Shown: positions 1 to 8,563 of the stretch, one piece after another | Numbering within the stretch: the stretch's first letter is position 1 | Layout of the letters: every line of letters begins with the position of its first letter | Source of the DNA: Leclercia sp. UBA7405 | Lineage (GTDB): Bacteria > Pseudomonadota > Gammaproteobacteria > Enterobacterales > Enterobacteriaceae | NCBI GenBank assembly: GCA_002469605.1 | Contig: DKMV01000266.1 | Location: 1-17,012, forward strand | Reading direction: 5' to 3' | DNA length: 17,012 nucleotides | Program-made: the position numbers and the translations under genes | The notes under the pieces: generated by a model | What the model was told of the DNA's origin: nothing | Database searches by the model: none | Seen by the model: the letters and a program-made list of their open reading frames with translations, nothing else

Positions 1-61
<61 letters not shown>

Positions 62-96
62 ATTAAAATTTGATGCAGTACTTTTTTTGCCAGCAG

Positions 97-194
97 TTCG
101 AATTACAGCAAGGCGGCGACGCAGAGAATCTTAGGAGCTTACTGAAGTAAGTGATTAAGATGAGCGAGGAAAGCCAACGCAGATGTAATTTGAA
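97..194 (+). other. Structured spacer between tandem tRNA genes (long imperfect hairpin)
   Basis: The spacer between the two tRNA genes folds into nested inverted repeats. The outer arms are 97-107 and 184-194 (11 pairs, one of them G-U). A middle pair is 128-133 with 156-161. The tip is CTTAC (138-142) with GTAAG (147-151) closing a TGAA loop. Since it lies between co-transcribed tRNAs, it would be cut out of the precursor during tRNA maturation. From memory it resembles spacer elements that recur beside tRNA genes in enterobacteria (compare the rtT RNA of the tyrT operon). I cannot confirm membership of a named family. Whether the released RNA does anything is unknown. Confidence 0.5.
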
Positions 195-215
195 ATGCGC
201 AGCAAAAAAGACGGA

Positions 216-292
<77 letters not shown>

Positions 293-308
293 ATACTTCT
301 AAAACAAT

Positions 309-332
309 AAACACCCTTAAGGGTGTTTTTTT
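309..332 (+). terminator. Rho-independent terminator of the tRNA-fMet operon
   Basis: A perfect palindrome, ACACCCTTAAGGGTGT (311-326), is extended by flanking A-T pairs and followed by a run of T to 332. It lies 16 bases after the CCA end of the last tRNA. Because the stem is flanked by A on one side and T on the other, it could also serve the opposite strand, ending amiC transcription, whose stop codon is 49 bases away. Confidence 0.9.
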
Positions 333-380
333 GTATCTGCGATTTGTGAATCTGCCGGGTATTACCCCGGCCTCCTGCCA

Positions 381-1634
381 CTACCCTCTTCTGGCCAGCG
401 TCGCGGCGTCCGAGAAATACGCCTTGATCCCTGCAAGTATCGACTCCGCCACTTCCTGCTGGAATTTTGCGGTCTTCAGCTTGCGCTCCTCTTGCACGTT
501 ACTGATAAAGGCGGTCTCTACCAGAATAGAGGGGATATCCGGCGCCTTCAGCACCGCAAATCCGGCCTGCTCCACACTGTTTTTGTGCAGCTTGTTCACG
601 CGCCCCAGTTTTCCCAGCACCGCTTTACCAAACTTCAGGCTATCGGTGATGGTGAGCGACTGCACCATATCGAACAGGGCGTGATCCACATAGCGGTCGC
701 CGCTTTTGCTCACGCCGCCGATCAGATCCGAGGCGTTCTGGGTATCGGCGAGATAGCGCGCCGCGGTACTGGTCGCCCCTTTGGTGGAGAGCGCAAAGAC
801 CGAGGAGCCGCTGGGCTGACGGCTGGTAAAGGCATCCGCATGGATTGACACAAAGAGATCCGCGCGCTGTTTTTGCGCCTTAGCGACGCGCACCTTCAGC
901 GGGATAAAGACATCTTCATTACGCGTCATATAGGCGCGCATATTGCCTTCCCGGTCGATCAGAGCTTTCAGGCGTCGGGCAATCTGCAGAACCACGTCCT
1001 TTTCCCGGGTGCGGTATTTGCCCACCGCACCGGAGTCTTCGCCCCCGTGGCCGGGATCGAGCATGATCACAATCGGGCGGTCGCGCCCGGCCTTACCCGG
1101 CTGCGGGCCGCTCTGGGCCGGCGGCACCTGCTTATCAAGATCGCCTTTGTTGTAATCCTCCAGCAGCGCCAGCAGGGGATCCTGGATATCCGTCGCGTTG
1201 GCTGGATAGAGATCCATTACCAGACGCTCCTTAAAACCGGCAACCGGCGCCAGGGCAAAGAGCTGGGGCTTAACGTTCTGCTTAAGCTCAAACACCATGC
1301 GCACGGTTTGCGGATCAAACTGCCCTACCCGCGCGGATTTGATGAAGGGATCGTCGCCGCGGATCTGCGCCGCCATCCCTTTGAGCACGGAGTTGAGATT
1401 AACGCCTTCGATATCCACCACCACACGTTCAGGATTGCTGAGTGCGAATTGCTTATATTTCAGTACGCGGTTGGACTCTACCGTCACGCGCGTATAGGTT
1501 GATGCCGGCCAGACGCGCACCGCCACCACCTGGCTTGTTGCGGCAAGCCCCACCTGGCTGACGCTAAGCAACCACATTGCCCCGGCCCCCTGTAACAGGC
1601 GACGGCGGCTTAAAGCTGTTTTGGATCCCGACAT
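381..1634 (-). CDS. amiC: N-acetylmuramoyl-L-alanine amidase AmiC
   Basis: A periplasmic zinc amidase that cuts the peptide from N-acetylmuramic acid in septal peptidoglycan so daughter cells can separate; in E. coli it is activated by NlpD. The chosen start gives 417 residues, the same length as E. coli AmiC, with GGGAG five bases upstream; the frame stays open upstream to 1709 but that extension has no counterpart in the family. The N-terminus carries a twin-arginine export signal (SRRRLLQ at 9-15, cleavage expected near residue 31). An AMIN septum-targeting domain follows (about 35-140), then a proline-rich linker (about 168-186) and the Amidase_3 domain (about 187-410). Zinc and catalytic residues are visible: H196 (DPGHGG), E211, H265 (SIHAD) and E373 (VETAF). 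It is transcribed away from argA and toward the tRNA terminator. Confidence 0.97.
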   Translation of the reverse strand: MSGSKTALSRRRLLQGAGAMWLLSVSQVGLAATSQVVAVRVWPASTYTRVTVESNRVLKYKQFALSNPERVVVDIEGVNLNSVLKGMAAQIRGDDPFIKSARVGQFDPQTVRMVFELKQNVKPQLFALAPVAGFKERLVMDLYPANATDIQDPLLALLEDYNKGDLDKQVPPAQSGPQPGKAGRDRPIVIMLDPGHGGEDSGAVGKYRTREKDVVLQIARRLKALIDREGNMRAYMTRNEDVFIPLKVRVAKAQKQRADLFVSIHADAFTSRQPSGSSVFALSTKGATSTAARYLADTQNASDLIGGVSKSGDRYVDHALFDMVQSLTITDSLKFGKAVLGKLGRVNKLHKNSVEQAGFAVLKAPDIPSILVETAFISNVQEERKLKTAKFQQEVAESILAGIKAYFSDAATLARRG

Positions 1635-1862
1635 GCTTCTCCCGAGCAAAGAAATCGAATTTATAATCATTACGTCCAGATTGACCGAAAACTTTAACGA
1701 ATGATGCATAAACTGTCATCCATAAAAGGGTAAACAATTCCGGGCTAACGCAAATACCCCCTAAAGATTTCTTCTGGTCGCCCACAATTTAGGCTTGCAC
1801 GCGCGGCGATATTCGAATAAAAATACAATAATTACGAATAAAAATTCATTGAGGGTAGTGCC
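1635..1862. promoter_or_regulatory. Divergent amiC-argA intergenic region
   Basis: This AT-rich stretch must hold promoters for both genes. On the amiC side, TATAAA on the - strand (1665-1660) is a plausible -10 giving a short leader, but I see no good -35 at 17 bases. On the argA side, TACAAT (1824-1829) is a good -10 lying inside the first ArgR box; TTGCAC (1795-1800) is a good -35 hexamer but lies 23 bases from it, so the pairing is uncertain. GAGGG at 1851-1855 is the argA ribosome binding site, 7 bases before the GTG start. Confidence 0.5.
1812..1850 (+). promoter_or_regulatory. Tandem ARG boxes (ArgR operator) of argA
   Basis: Two 18-base imperfect palindromes of the form nnTGAATwwwwATTCAnn lie at 1812-1829 and 1833-1850, separated by 3 bases, the standard spacing for binding of the ArgR hexamer. 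The second box keeps GAAT-AAAA-ATTCA exactly and differs only by C for T before GAAT. The first box is weaker in its right half (ATACA). They cover the candidate -10 element and reach to the ribosome binding site, so arginine-bound ArgR should block transcription start, as known for E. coli argA. Confidence 0.85.
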
Positions 1863-3194
1863 GTGGTAAAGGAGCGTAGAATCGAACTGGTCCAGGGTTT
1901 CCGCCATTCTGTTCCCTATATCAACACCCATCGTGGGAAAACCTTTGTGGTGATGCTTGGTGGCGAAGCCATTGAACACGAAAACTTTTCCAGTATTGTC
2001 AACGACATCGGCCTGCTGCACAGCCTGGGGATTCGGCTGGTGGTGGTGTATGGCGCGCGTCCGCAGATCGACGCTAATCTGGCGGCCCACCACCATGAGC
2101 CCCTCTATCACAAACATACCCGCGTCACCGATGCCAAAACCCTTGAGCTGGTGAAGCAGGCGGCCGGCCTGCTGCAGCTGGACATCACCGCGCGCCTCTC
2201 CATGAGCCTGAACAATACGCCCCTGCAGGGGGCGCACATCAACGTGGTGAGCGGTAACTTTATTATTGCCCAGCCGCTTGGGGTGGACGACGGGATAGAT
2301 TACTGCCATAGCGGGCGCATCCGGCGTATCGACGAAGAGGCGATCCACCGCCAGCTCGACGGCGGCGCCATTGTGCTGATGGGGCCGGTTGCCGTATCCG
2401 TTACCGGCGAAAGCTTTAACCTCACCTCGGAAGAGATTGCCACCCAGTTGGCGATCAAACTGAAAGCCGAGAAAATGATCGGCTTCTGCTCATCTCAGGG
2501 CGTCACCAACGAGCAGGGGGATATTATCTCCGAGCTGTTCCCCAACGAAGCCCAGGCCCGGGTGGAGTCGCTGGAAGCCCAGGGGGATTATTACTCCGGC
2601 ACCGTGCGGTTTCTGCGTGGGGCGGTTAAGGCCTGCCGCAGCGGCGTGCGCCGCAGCCACTTAATTAGCTATCAGGAAGATGGCGCGCTGCTGCAGGAGC
2701 TCTTCTCCCGCGATGGTATAGGGACGCAGATTGTGATGGAGAGCGCGGAACAGATCCGGCGCGCCACCATCAATGATATCGGCGGCATTCTGGAGCTGAT
2801 CCGCCCGCTGGAGCAGCAGGGGATTCTGGTGCGTCGCTCGCGCGAACAGCTGGAGATGGAGATCGATAAGTTCACCATCATTCAGCGCGACAATCTCACC
2901 ATCGCCTGCGCGGCGCTCTACCCTTTCCCGGAGGAGAAAATTGGCGAAATGGCCTGCGTGGCGGTGCATCCGGACTACCGCAGCTCTTCGCGCGGCGAAG
3001 TGTTGCTGGAGCGTATTGCCGCCCAGGCGCGGCAGAGCGGGCTGAGCAAGCTTTTTGTGCTTACCACCCGCAGCATTCACTGGTTCCAGGAGCGCGGCTT
3101 TACGCCGGTGGATATCGACTCCCTGCCGGAGAGCAAGAAAGAGATGTACAACTATCAGCGCCGCTCTAAGGTACTGATGGCCGACCTTGCCTGA
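1863..3194 (+). CDS. argA: N-acetylglutamate synthase ArgA
   Basis: Transfers acetyl from acetyl-CoA to L-glutamate, the first step of arginine biosynthesis, in the cytoplasm. In the family it is feedback-inhibited by arginine. The 443-residue length equals E. coli ArgA, and the GTG start is shared with it. The N-terminal amino-acid-kinase-like domain (about 25-270) has no kinase role but binds arginine in this family; the block [13 protein letters not shown] is near its start. The C-terminal GNAT acetyltransferase domain (about 295-435) carries the acetyl-CoA loop [10 protein letters not shown] at 372-381. Expression should be repressed through the ARG boxes at 1812-1850. The gene converges on recD, leaving 3 bases between the stop codons. 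A Chi octamer lies within it at 2036-2043. Confidence 0.98.
   Translation: MVKERRIELVQGFRHSVPYINTHRGKTFVVMLGGEAIEHENFSSIVNDIGLLHSLGIRLVVVYGARPQIDANLAAHHHEPLYHKHTRVTDAKTLELVKQAAGLLQLDITARLSMSLNNTPLQGAHINVVSGNFIIAQPLGVDDGIDYCHSGRIRRIDEEAIHRQLDGGAIVLMGPVAVSVTGESFNLTSEEIATQLAIKLKAEKMIGFCSSQGVTNEQGDIISELFPNEAQARVESLEAQGDYYSGTVRFLRGAVKACRSGVRRSHLISYQEDGALLQELFSRDGIGTQIVMESAEQIRRATINDIGGILELIRPLEQQGILVRRSREQLEMEIDKFTIIQRDNLTIACAALYPFPEEKIGEMACVAVHPDYRSSSRGEVLLERIAAQARQSGLSKLFVLTTRSIHWFQERGFTPVDIDSLPESKKEMYNYQRRSKVLMADLA
2036..2043 (+). other. Chi octamer GCTGGTGG (in argA)
   Basis: An exact match to the E. coli Chi sequence on the + strand. It is the only one I found in this orientation; the other six are on the - strand. 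Confidence 0.75.
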
Positions 3195-3205
3195 CCGTTA
3201 CAGGC
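3189..3205. terminator. Small hairpin spanning the convergent argA and recD stops
   Basis: GCCTG (3189-3193) can pair with CAGGC (3201-3205) around a 7-base loop. The structure includes both the argA TGA and the recD TAA. Only a few T follow on either strand, so it is at best a weak bidirectional terminator and may be chance. Confidence 0.25.
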
Positions 3206-5021
3206 TTTCGAAAATCGCGTTCAGGCCGCTGCGCCGCTCGGTACGGGTGGTCACGGCCTGCGCCAGTACGCTCTCATCACTATAGAGCGACAGGCGGCGG
3301 CGGGCGCGGGTGATGGCGGTATAGACCAGCTCCCGGGTCACCACCGGCGACATCTGTTGGGGCAAAATCAGGGCCGCGTGGTCGAACTCCGAGCCCTGAG
3401 ATTTATGCACCGTCATCGCCCATGCGGTTTCGTGATCCGGCAGGCGGCTTGGCTGCACCGACTTCACGCTGCCGTCCGGCATCTGGAACCAGACGCGCAG
3501 CCCCTGCCCGCGATCGAGCGCGATGCCGATATCGCCGTTAAACAGCCCCAGGGCGCTGTCGTTGCGCGAAATCATCACCGGACGGCCTTCATACCAGCGC
3601 GAGTGCGCCTGGCGGGCAATTTTGCGCTTCTGCGCCAGCACCTGCTCCAGCCGTTCGTTCAGGCCGGCCACGCCAAACGGCCCCTCACGCAATGCGCACA
3701 GCAGCTGAAACTCGCCGAAGGCCGCGATGGCCGCTTCCGGCGACTGCTGCCGCTGTACCTCCTGTAAATAGCGCTGATACCCCTGCAGGGCATCGTCCAG
3801 CATCGCCAGATACTCTTCGCCGCTTTGCAGCTGCTTCTTCTGGATGTCGCTGAAGCGGCCATCAAACACGGCGCGCAACGCCTGCCGGTCGCCGCGGTTG
3901 ACGGCGGCGGCCAGCTGCCCGATGCCGGAGTCGCTGCCAAATCGGTAGCTTTTTTGCAGCAGGCACAGGCTGTCACGCAGGGCACCCGCTACCGGGCTGG
4001 GGTTGCCCTCCATTCGACAGCCGGTCAGGGCAGAGAGCTCCCGGGCGCGCTGGGCGGTGAACCCCGCGCTGGCCCAGGTACAGATATCGCCCAGTACTGC
4101 CCCCGCCTCCACCGACGCCAGCTGATCGCGATCGCCTAAGAAAATCACCCGCGCATGGGGCGGCAGGGCGTTAATAAGGCGCGACATCATGGTCAGGTCG
4201 ATCATCGAGGCTTCATCTACCACCAGCACATCCAGATGCAGCGGGTTGCCGTCGTGGTAACGCAGCCGCTGGCTGCCGGGCTGGGCGCCAAGCAGCCGGT
4301 GCAGGGTACAGGCCTCCGTCGGGAACTGCCGCTGCTGCTCCTCCGTCAGGGGCAGCTGTTGCAGCGCCCCACCGAGGGACTCCGTCAGGCGCGCCGCCGC
4401 CTTCCCGGTGGGGGCCGCCAGCCGGATCCGGCATTTTTGCTCACCCGCCATCTGGATAAGCGCCGCCAGCAGGCGGGCAACGGTGGTGGTTTTACCGGTT
4501 CCCGGCCCGCCGGAGATCACCGAGATCCGTCGGGTCAGGGCCACCGCCGCCGCCACTTTCTGCCAGTTGACCTCTTCATCGTTACTGAACAGGGTATCGA
4601 GGATGCGCTGCATCACCTCCCCATCGTGCGCTAACGGCTGATTGGCCTCGCAGAAAAAACGGGCAACCGCCTGTTCATAGCGCCACATGCGGTTCAGGTA
4701 GAGGCGTTCGCCGTTAAGGATCATCGGCGTGGGCTGGGCACCGTCGCTAACGGCCGGCGAGTTCAGCAGGATCTGCCGCCAGTCGGGCTCCTCATCCAGC
4801 AGCGCAAAGCAGGCCAGCAGCGGTGCGGGGGTTTTGTTATCCGCCTTCAGGCGCGACAGGGGCAGACAGACGTGCCCTTCTCCCGCATCCCGGCTGAGCA
4901 GCGCGGCGGCCAGCATCAGCGCCGGCTGGTCGTTGTCCGCCAGCATCAGGGCAAACTGCAGGTCCAGTCGACGCAGTGCACGCAGCTCAACCGCCTCAAG
5001 TAACTTTTCTCGCATCGTCAT
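3198..5021 (-). CDS. recD: Exodeoxyribonuclease V alpha subunit RecD
   Basis: The 5'-to-3' SF1 helicase motor of RecBCD. In the family it drives the lead strand and is needed for full nuclease activity before Chi. The 607 residues compare with 608 in E. coli. Motifs visible: Walker [11 protein letters not shown] at 171-180 (K177), the [10 protein letters not shown] block at 203-212, Walker B VVDEAS at 267-272, the C-terminal [10 protein letters not shown] at 536-545 and motif [12 protein letters not shown] at 566-575. The start overlaps the recB stop in ATGA, with AGGAGG (5034-5029) seven bases upstream. A second ATG two codons on (5015) is possible but aligns less well with the E. coli N-terminus. 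No broken motif is seen. It is the last gene of the recC-ptrA-recB-recD run. Confidence 0.97.
   Translation of the reverse strand: MTMREKLLEAVELRALRRLDLQFALMLADNDQPALMLAAALLSRDAGEGHVCLPLSRLKADNKTPAPLLACFALLDEEPDWRQILLNSPAVSDGAQPTPMILNGERLYLNRMWRYEQAVARFFCEANQPLAHDGEVMQRILDTLFSNDEEVNWQKVAAAVALTRRISVISGGPGTGKTTTVARLLAALIQMAGEQKCRIRLAAPTGKAAARLTESLGGALQQLPLTEEQQRQFPTEACTLHRLLGAQPGSQRLRYHDGNPLHLDVLVVDEASMIDLTMMSRLINALPPHARVIFLGDRDQLASVEAGAVLGDICTWASAGFTAQRARELSALTGCRMEGNPSPVAGALRDSLCLLQKSYRFGSDSGIGQLAAAVNRGDRQALRAVFDGRFSDIQKKQLQSGEEYLAMLDDALQGYQRYLQEVQRQQSPEAAIAAFGEFQLLCALREGPFGVAGLNERLEQVLAQKRKIARQAHSRWYEGRPVMISRNDSALGLFNGDIGIALDRGQGLRVWFQMPDGSVKSVQPSRLPDHETAWAMTVHKSQGSEFDHAALILPQQMSPVVTRELVYTAITRARRRLSLYSDESVLAQAVTTRTERRSGLNAIFESL
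4220..4227 (-). other. Chi octamer (in recD)
   Basis: CCACCAGC on the + strand is GCTGGTGG on the - strand, an exact E. coli Chi match. Confidence 0.7.
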
Positions 5022-8000
5022 TGCATCGCCTCCTCTGTCGTACCGGCAAATAAGTTGTCCATCCGGGTAATTAACGCCTCTTCAGGCCGGGTAAAGAAGA
5101 TCCCCGAGCCCGGTGCGCTACCATCCACGCCGCGTAAAAACAGATAGATTACCCCACCAAAATGCCGCTGATAATCGTAATCAGCAATGCGATGGCGCAG
5201 GTAGCGGTGCAGCGCCAGCGTGTAGAGCTGATACTGCAAATCATAACGGTGGGTGCACATGGCGCTGGCCATCGCCTCCCGGGTATAGGCTTCGCGGTTT
5301 TCGCCCAGCCAGTTGGATTTGTAATCCAGCAGGTAATAGCGACCATTGTGCCGGAAGACCAGATCGATAAAGCCTTTCAGCATGCCCTGTACCTGACGAA
5401 AATCGAGCGGAGGACAGGAGGCTGAGAGCGGGTCGTACTCGCGGATCGCCGCATCCAGCGCCCCGGCGGTGAGCGGCCCGGCAATGGGGAGGTAAAACTC
5501 CATCTCCACCTGCTTCTCTTTGGCTGAGAGCTGATTCAGGGCGATCCCCTCTTCGTTAAGGGGAGCCTGTAAAATCTGGTTTATCCAGGCGGTGAGGACC
5601 GGCTGCCAGCGAGGGTCATAGCCCCCTTTTTGCAGCATCTCCAGCACCCACTCTTCAGAGACGGGCTGGGTAAAGTCGATCGCTTCAAAAAGGCTGTGTA
5701 AAAAGGTGCCCGGCGACGCCCCGCGCGGAAACTGGTGCGGCGTGAGTTCCGGCTCCTGGGCGACTTCGCCCACCCCTGCGGCATCCACATCCAGCCGCGG
5801 CATCAGATCCAGCGCCAGCGCCTGACAATGCTGCTGCAGGCCAGAGTAGCTGGTAACCCGCCAGTCATCATACAGCGCCCGGCTGAGGTGGCGCGCCTGC
5901 AGGTCCGGCGTTAAGGGCTCCGGCATCTGCCAGCGGGCGCTGTCCGCCACCCCGGCGATCTGCAGGCTGATATGGTCGTTGCACAGGGCTTCCAGACAGG
6001 CACGCAGCCCGGCAGCGTCTTTGGCCTCTCCCTGCTGAATAAGCCGCCCGAGGGCGCTCAGATGCACATCGCTCTCGCCGGACTTATCGCCACGGCGGCG
6101 GGACAGCGGGGCAACCCCCAGGCTGCAGTGCCATATGGAGCGGGTCAGAGCCACGTACAGCAGGCGGAGATCTTCGGCCAGCCGCTCCGCTTCGGCCAGC
6201 TCCACGCTGGTATCGGCTTTGCTGAGATCGAGCACCGCTTCAAAGGTCTGGCGATCGTGATAAAAAGCCTGGTCCTGCACGCGGTAGTTAGCGATAAAAG
6301 GCAGCCACACCAGCGGATACTCCAGCCCCTTGGATTTGTGGATGGTGACGATTTTAACCAGGTGTTTGTCGCTCTCAAGGCGCATCTGCTGGCTTGCGGC
6401 ATTGCTGTCGGGCTCGGCAATATGCTGCGCCAGCCAGCGCACCAGCGCATGTTCACTCTCCAGCTGCGATCCCGCCTCCTGCAGCAGCTCGCTGATGTGC
6501 AGAATATCGGTCAGGCGACGCTCGCCGCCGGGGGTTGCAAGAATATTTTCCGCAATCTGCCGCCGGGACATAATATCGCGCAGCATGGCCATCACGCCCC
6601 GCTTTTGCCAGCGCTCACGGTAGTGGGTGAACTCCTCTACCGCCATGTCCCACTGGGCTTCGTCATTGTTAAGGGTATCGATATCCTGCGCGGTCAGCCC
6701 CAGCATGGAGCAGGCCAGCGCGCTGCGCAAAGTGCTTTCACGCTCCGGCGCCAGCACCGCCTGCAGCAGCCAGAGCATCTCCTGCGCCTCCAGGGTTTCG
6801 AAGACGCTGTCGCGGTTGGAGAGATAGACCGAGGGGATGTTCAGCAACGTCAGCGCATCGCGCACCAGCGCCGCCTCCTGGCGGCTACGCACCAGCACGG
6901 AGATGTCCGATGCCTGCACCGGGCGGGCATCGCTGCCTCTGTGTAATAGCGCTTCTCCGCGCAGGCCAGCGCTCAGCCAGTCGCGGATCTGCGCCGCGCA
7001 GTGCTGGGCCATAAAGGTCTGGTACTCGCCGACGCCGCAGACCTCGCCCTCCATCAGCCAGATACCCATCGCAGGCTGGGCCTGACCCTGGTATTCAAAA
7101 CGCAGCCCGGCATTTTTAGGGGCCGATTTCACCGCCTGAAACGGAATATCGCGGAACATAAAGGGATCGTTCATCCGCGAAAACAGGGTATTCACGCTCT
7201 CCACCATGCCGGGAGCAGAGCGCCAGTTGGTGTCCAGCGTGTAGTGGGCGTTCACTTCGCCGCGCGCTTTCATGTAGGTAAAGATATCCGCGCCACGAAA
7301 GGCGTAGATCGCCTGCTTCGGGTCGCCGATCAGCAGCAGGGCGGTATCCTCCTGCCCCCGCCAGATGCGGCGAAAAATACGGTACTGCTGCGGGTCGGTA
7401 TCCTGGAATTCATCGATCATCGCCACCGGAAAACGGCTGCGAATAGCGTCGGCCAGCGCGTCGCCGTTTTCGCTGTTCAGGGCGGCGTCGAGACGGCTGA
7501 GCATGTCATCAAACCCCAGCTCGCCGCGACGACGTTTTTCCCGCGCCACCGCTTCGCGGACTTCCGCCAGCGCCCGGGTAATCATCAGATCGTTAAGGGT
7601 AAGCGGCTCCGCCAGCAGCTCGTCGATGGCGCTGAAGAGCGGATGTTCCGGCACCTGGCCGCCCGCCTTGGTGCGCTCGGCCAGAAAGGTCTGGGAAAAC
7701 TTCGCCAGCGCGTCCGGCAGCTGATAGCTGCGCGTCTCCTCTTCCGCCCAGGCGCTGACCCTTTCGATATATTTTGCCTGGTTGCCGCGATTAAATTTAC
7801 GCCGGTCGATAGCGGAGTTTTCGATAATGGCGTCGATCTCCCCTACCCCCTGGCACCATTTCTGTTTCATGGCGGCAATGCGCGCAATGATTTTTTCGTG
7901 GCGGGAGGCCAGGGTTTCATCCGCGGGCGGCGGGGATTTAATAACGGGTGCTTCCCCCTGCAGGTAGCGGTCGATAGCGCGCAGCAGCTCCTCCGGCCCT

Positions 8001-8563
8001 TTCCACAGGTCGTGAACCGCCTGAGCGATATCGCGCGGCAGCGGGTAGCAATGACGGCGCCAGAAGTCGGCGCAGGCCTGATAGCGCAGGATCGACTCAT
8101 CCTCGATGAGCTTTTGCTCAAAGAGCATGCCTGATTCAAAGGCGTTGAGGCTCAGCATCCGCTGGCAGAAGCCGTGGATGGTAAAGACGGCGGCCTCGTC
8201 CATCTGCCGCTCGGCCAGCAGCAGCCAGGCCGCGGCCTGTTCGCTGTCGGTAATCTCTTCCAGCAGGCGGGCGTAGAGGGGGTTATCCGTGCTTTGACGC
8301 AGGCAGGCGATGCGCAGTTCGTGAATGTTGGCCCGGATACGGCCGCGCAGCTCTTCGGTTGCCGCCTCGGTAAAGGTTACCACCAGCAGCTCTTCGACGC
8401 TGAGCGGGCGGTTAAAAGCAGAACTGCCGCCCAGGCCGAGCAGCAGTCGCAGGTACAGGGCGGCGATGGTGAAGGTCTTTCCGGTTCCCGCTGAGGCCTC
8501 TATCAACCGTTCACCCCGTAGCGGTAAACCTAAGGGATCAAGGGACTCAGCGGTATCGGTCAT
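5018..8563 (-). CDS. recB: Exodeoxyribonuclease V beta subunit RecB
   Basis: The 3'-to-5' SF1 helicase and the only nuclease of RecBCD; after Chi it loads RecA on the 3' strand. The 1181 residues compare with 1180 in E. coli. The UvrD-like motor shows Walker [10 protein letters not shown] at 22-30 (K29), motif [11 protein letters not shown] at 382-390, motif [15 protein letters not shown] at 413-424, motif [12 protein letters not shown] and motif [10 protein letters not shown]. The C-terminal nuclease domain keeps the metal site: D1067 (GFIDLV), D1080 and K1082 (LLDYKS), the same numbers as the E. coli catalytic residues, plus a histidine in [13 protein letters not shown]. The start overlaps the ptrA stop by 4 bases and its stop overlaps the recD start by 4 bases. 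The gene looks fully functional, in contrast to recC. Confidence 0.97.
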   Translation of the reverse strand: MTDTAESLDPLGLPLRGERLIEASAGTGKTFTIAALYLRLLLGLGGSSAFNRPLSVEELLVVTFTEAATEELRGRIRANIHELRIACLRQSTDNPLYARLLEEITDSEQAAAWLLLAERQMDEAAVFTIHGFCQRMLSLNAFESGMLFEQKLIEDESILRYQACADFWRRHCYPLPRDIAQAVHDLWKGPEELLRAIDRYLQGEAPVIKSPPPADETLASRHEKIIARIAAMKQKWCQGVGEIDAIIENSAIDRRKFNRGNQAKYIERVSAWAEEETRSYQLPDALAKFSQTFLAERTKAGGQVPEHPLFSAIDELLAEPLTLNDLMITRALAEVREAVAREKRRRGELGFDDMLSRLDAALNSENGDALADAIRSRFPVAMIDEFQDTDPQQYRIFRRIWRGQEDTALLLIGDPKQAIYAFRGADIFTYMKARGEVNAHYTLDTNWRSAPGMVESVNTLFSRMNDPFMFRDIPFQAVKSAPKNAGLRFEYQGQAQPAMGIWLMEGEVCGVGEYQTFMAQHCAAQIRDWLSAGLRGEALLHRGSDARPVQASDISVLVRSRQEAALVRDALTLLNIPSVYLSNRDSVFETLEAQEMLWLLQAVLAPERESTLRSALACSMLGLTAQDIDTLNNDEAQWDMAVEEFTHYRERWQKRGVMAMLRDIMSRRQIAENILATPGGERRLTDILHISELLQEAGSQLESEHALVRWLAQHIAEPDSNAASQQMRLESDKHLVKIVTIHKSKGLEYPLVWLPFIANYRVQDQAFYHDRQTFEAVLDLSKADTSVELAEAERLAEDLRLLYVALTRSIWHCSLGVAPLSRRRGDKSGESDVHLSALGRLIQQGEAKDAAGLRACLEALCNDHISLQIAGVADSARWQMPEPLTPDLQARHLSRALYDDWRVTSYSGLQQHCQALALDLMPRLDVDAAGVGEVAQEPELTPHQFPRGASPGTFLHSLFEAIDFTQPVSEEWVLEMLQKGGYDPRWQPVLTAWINQILQAPLNEEGIALNQLSAKEKQVEMEFYLPIAGPLTAGALDAAIREYDPLSASCPPLDFRQVQGMLKGFIDLVFRHNGRYYLLDYKSNWLGENREAYTREAMASAMCTHRYDLQYQLYTLALHRYLRHRIADYDYQRHFGGVIYLFLRGVDGSAPGSGIFFTRPEEALITRMDNLFAGTTEEAMQ
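8380..8387 (-). other. Chi octamer (in recB)
   Basis: CCACCAGC on the + strand, so GCTGGTGG in the sense direction of recB, near its 5' end. Confidence 0.7.

Noticed and set aside
1635..1709. Longer AmiC with 25 extra N-terminal residues
   Set aside because: The extension would bury the twin-arginine signal, and the ATG at 1634 has a good ribosome binding site and gives the family length.
1761..2348. Open frame on the - strand opposite argA
   Set aside because: It is antisense to argA and runs through the ARG boxes, with no family resemblance.
5972..8134. Long open frames on the + strand opposite recB (5972-6946 and 7001-8134)
   Set aside because: They lie wholly antisense to a well-supported recB, show no recognisable motif and are typical shadow frames of GC-rich coding DNA.
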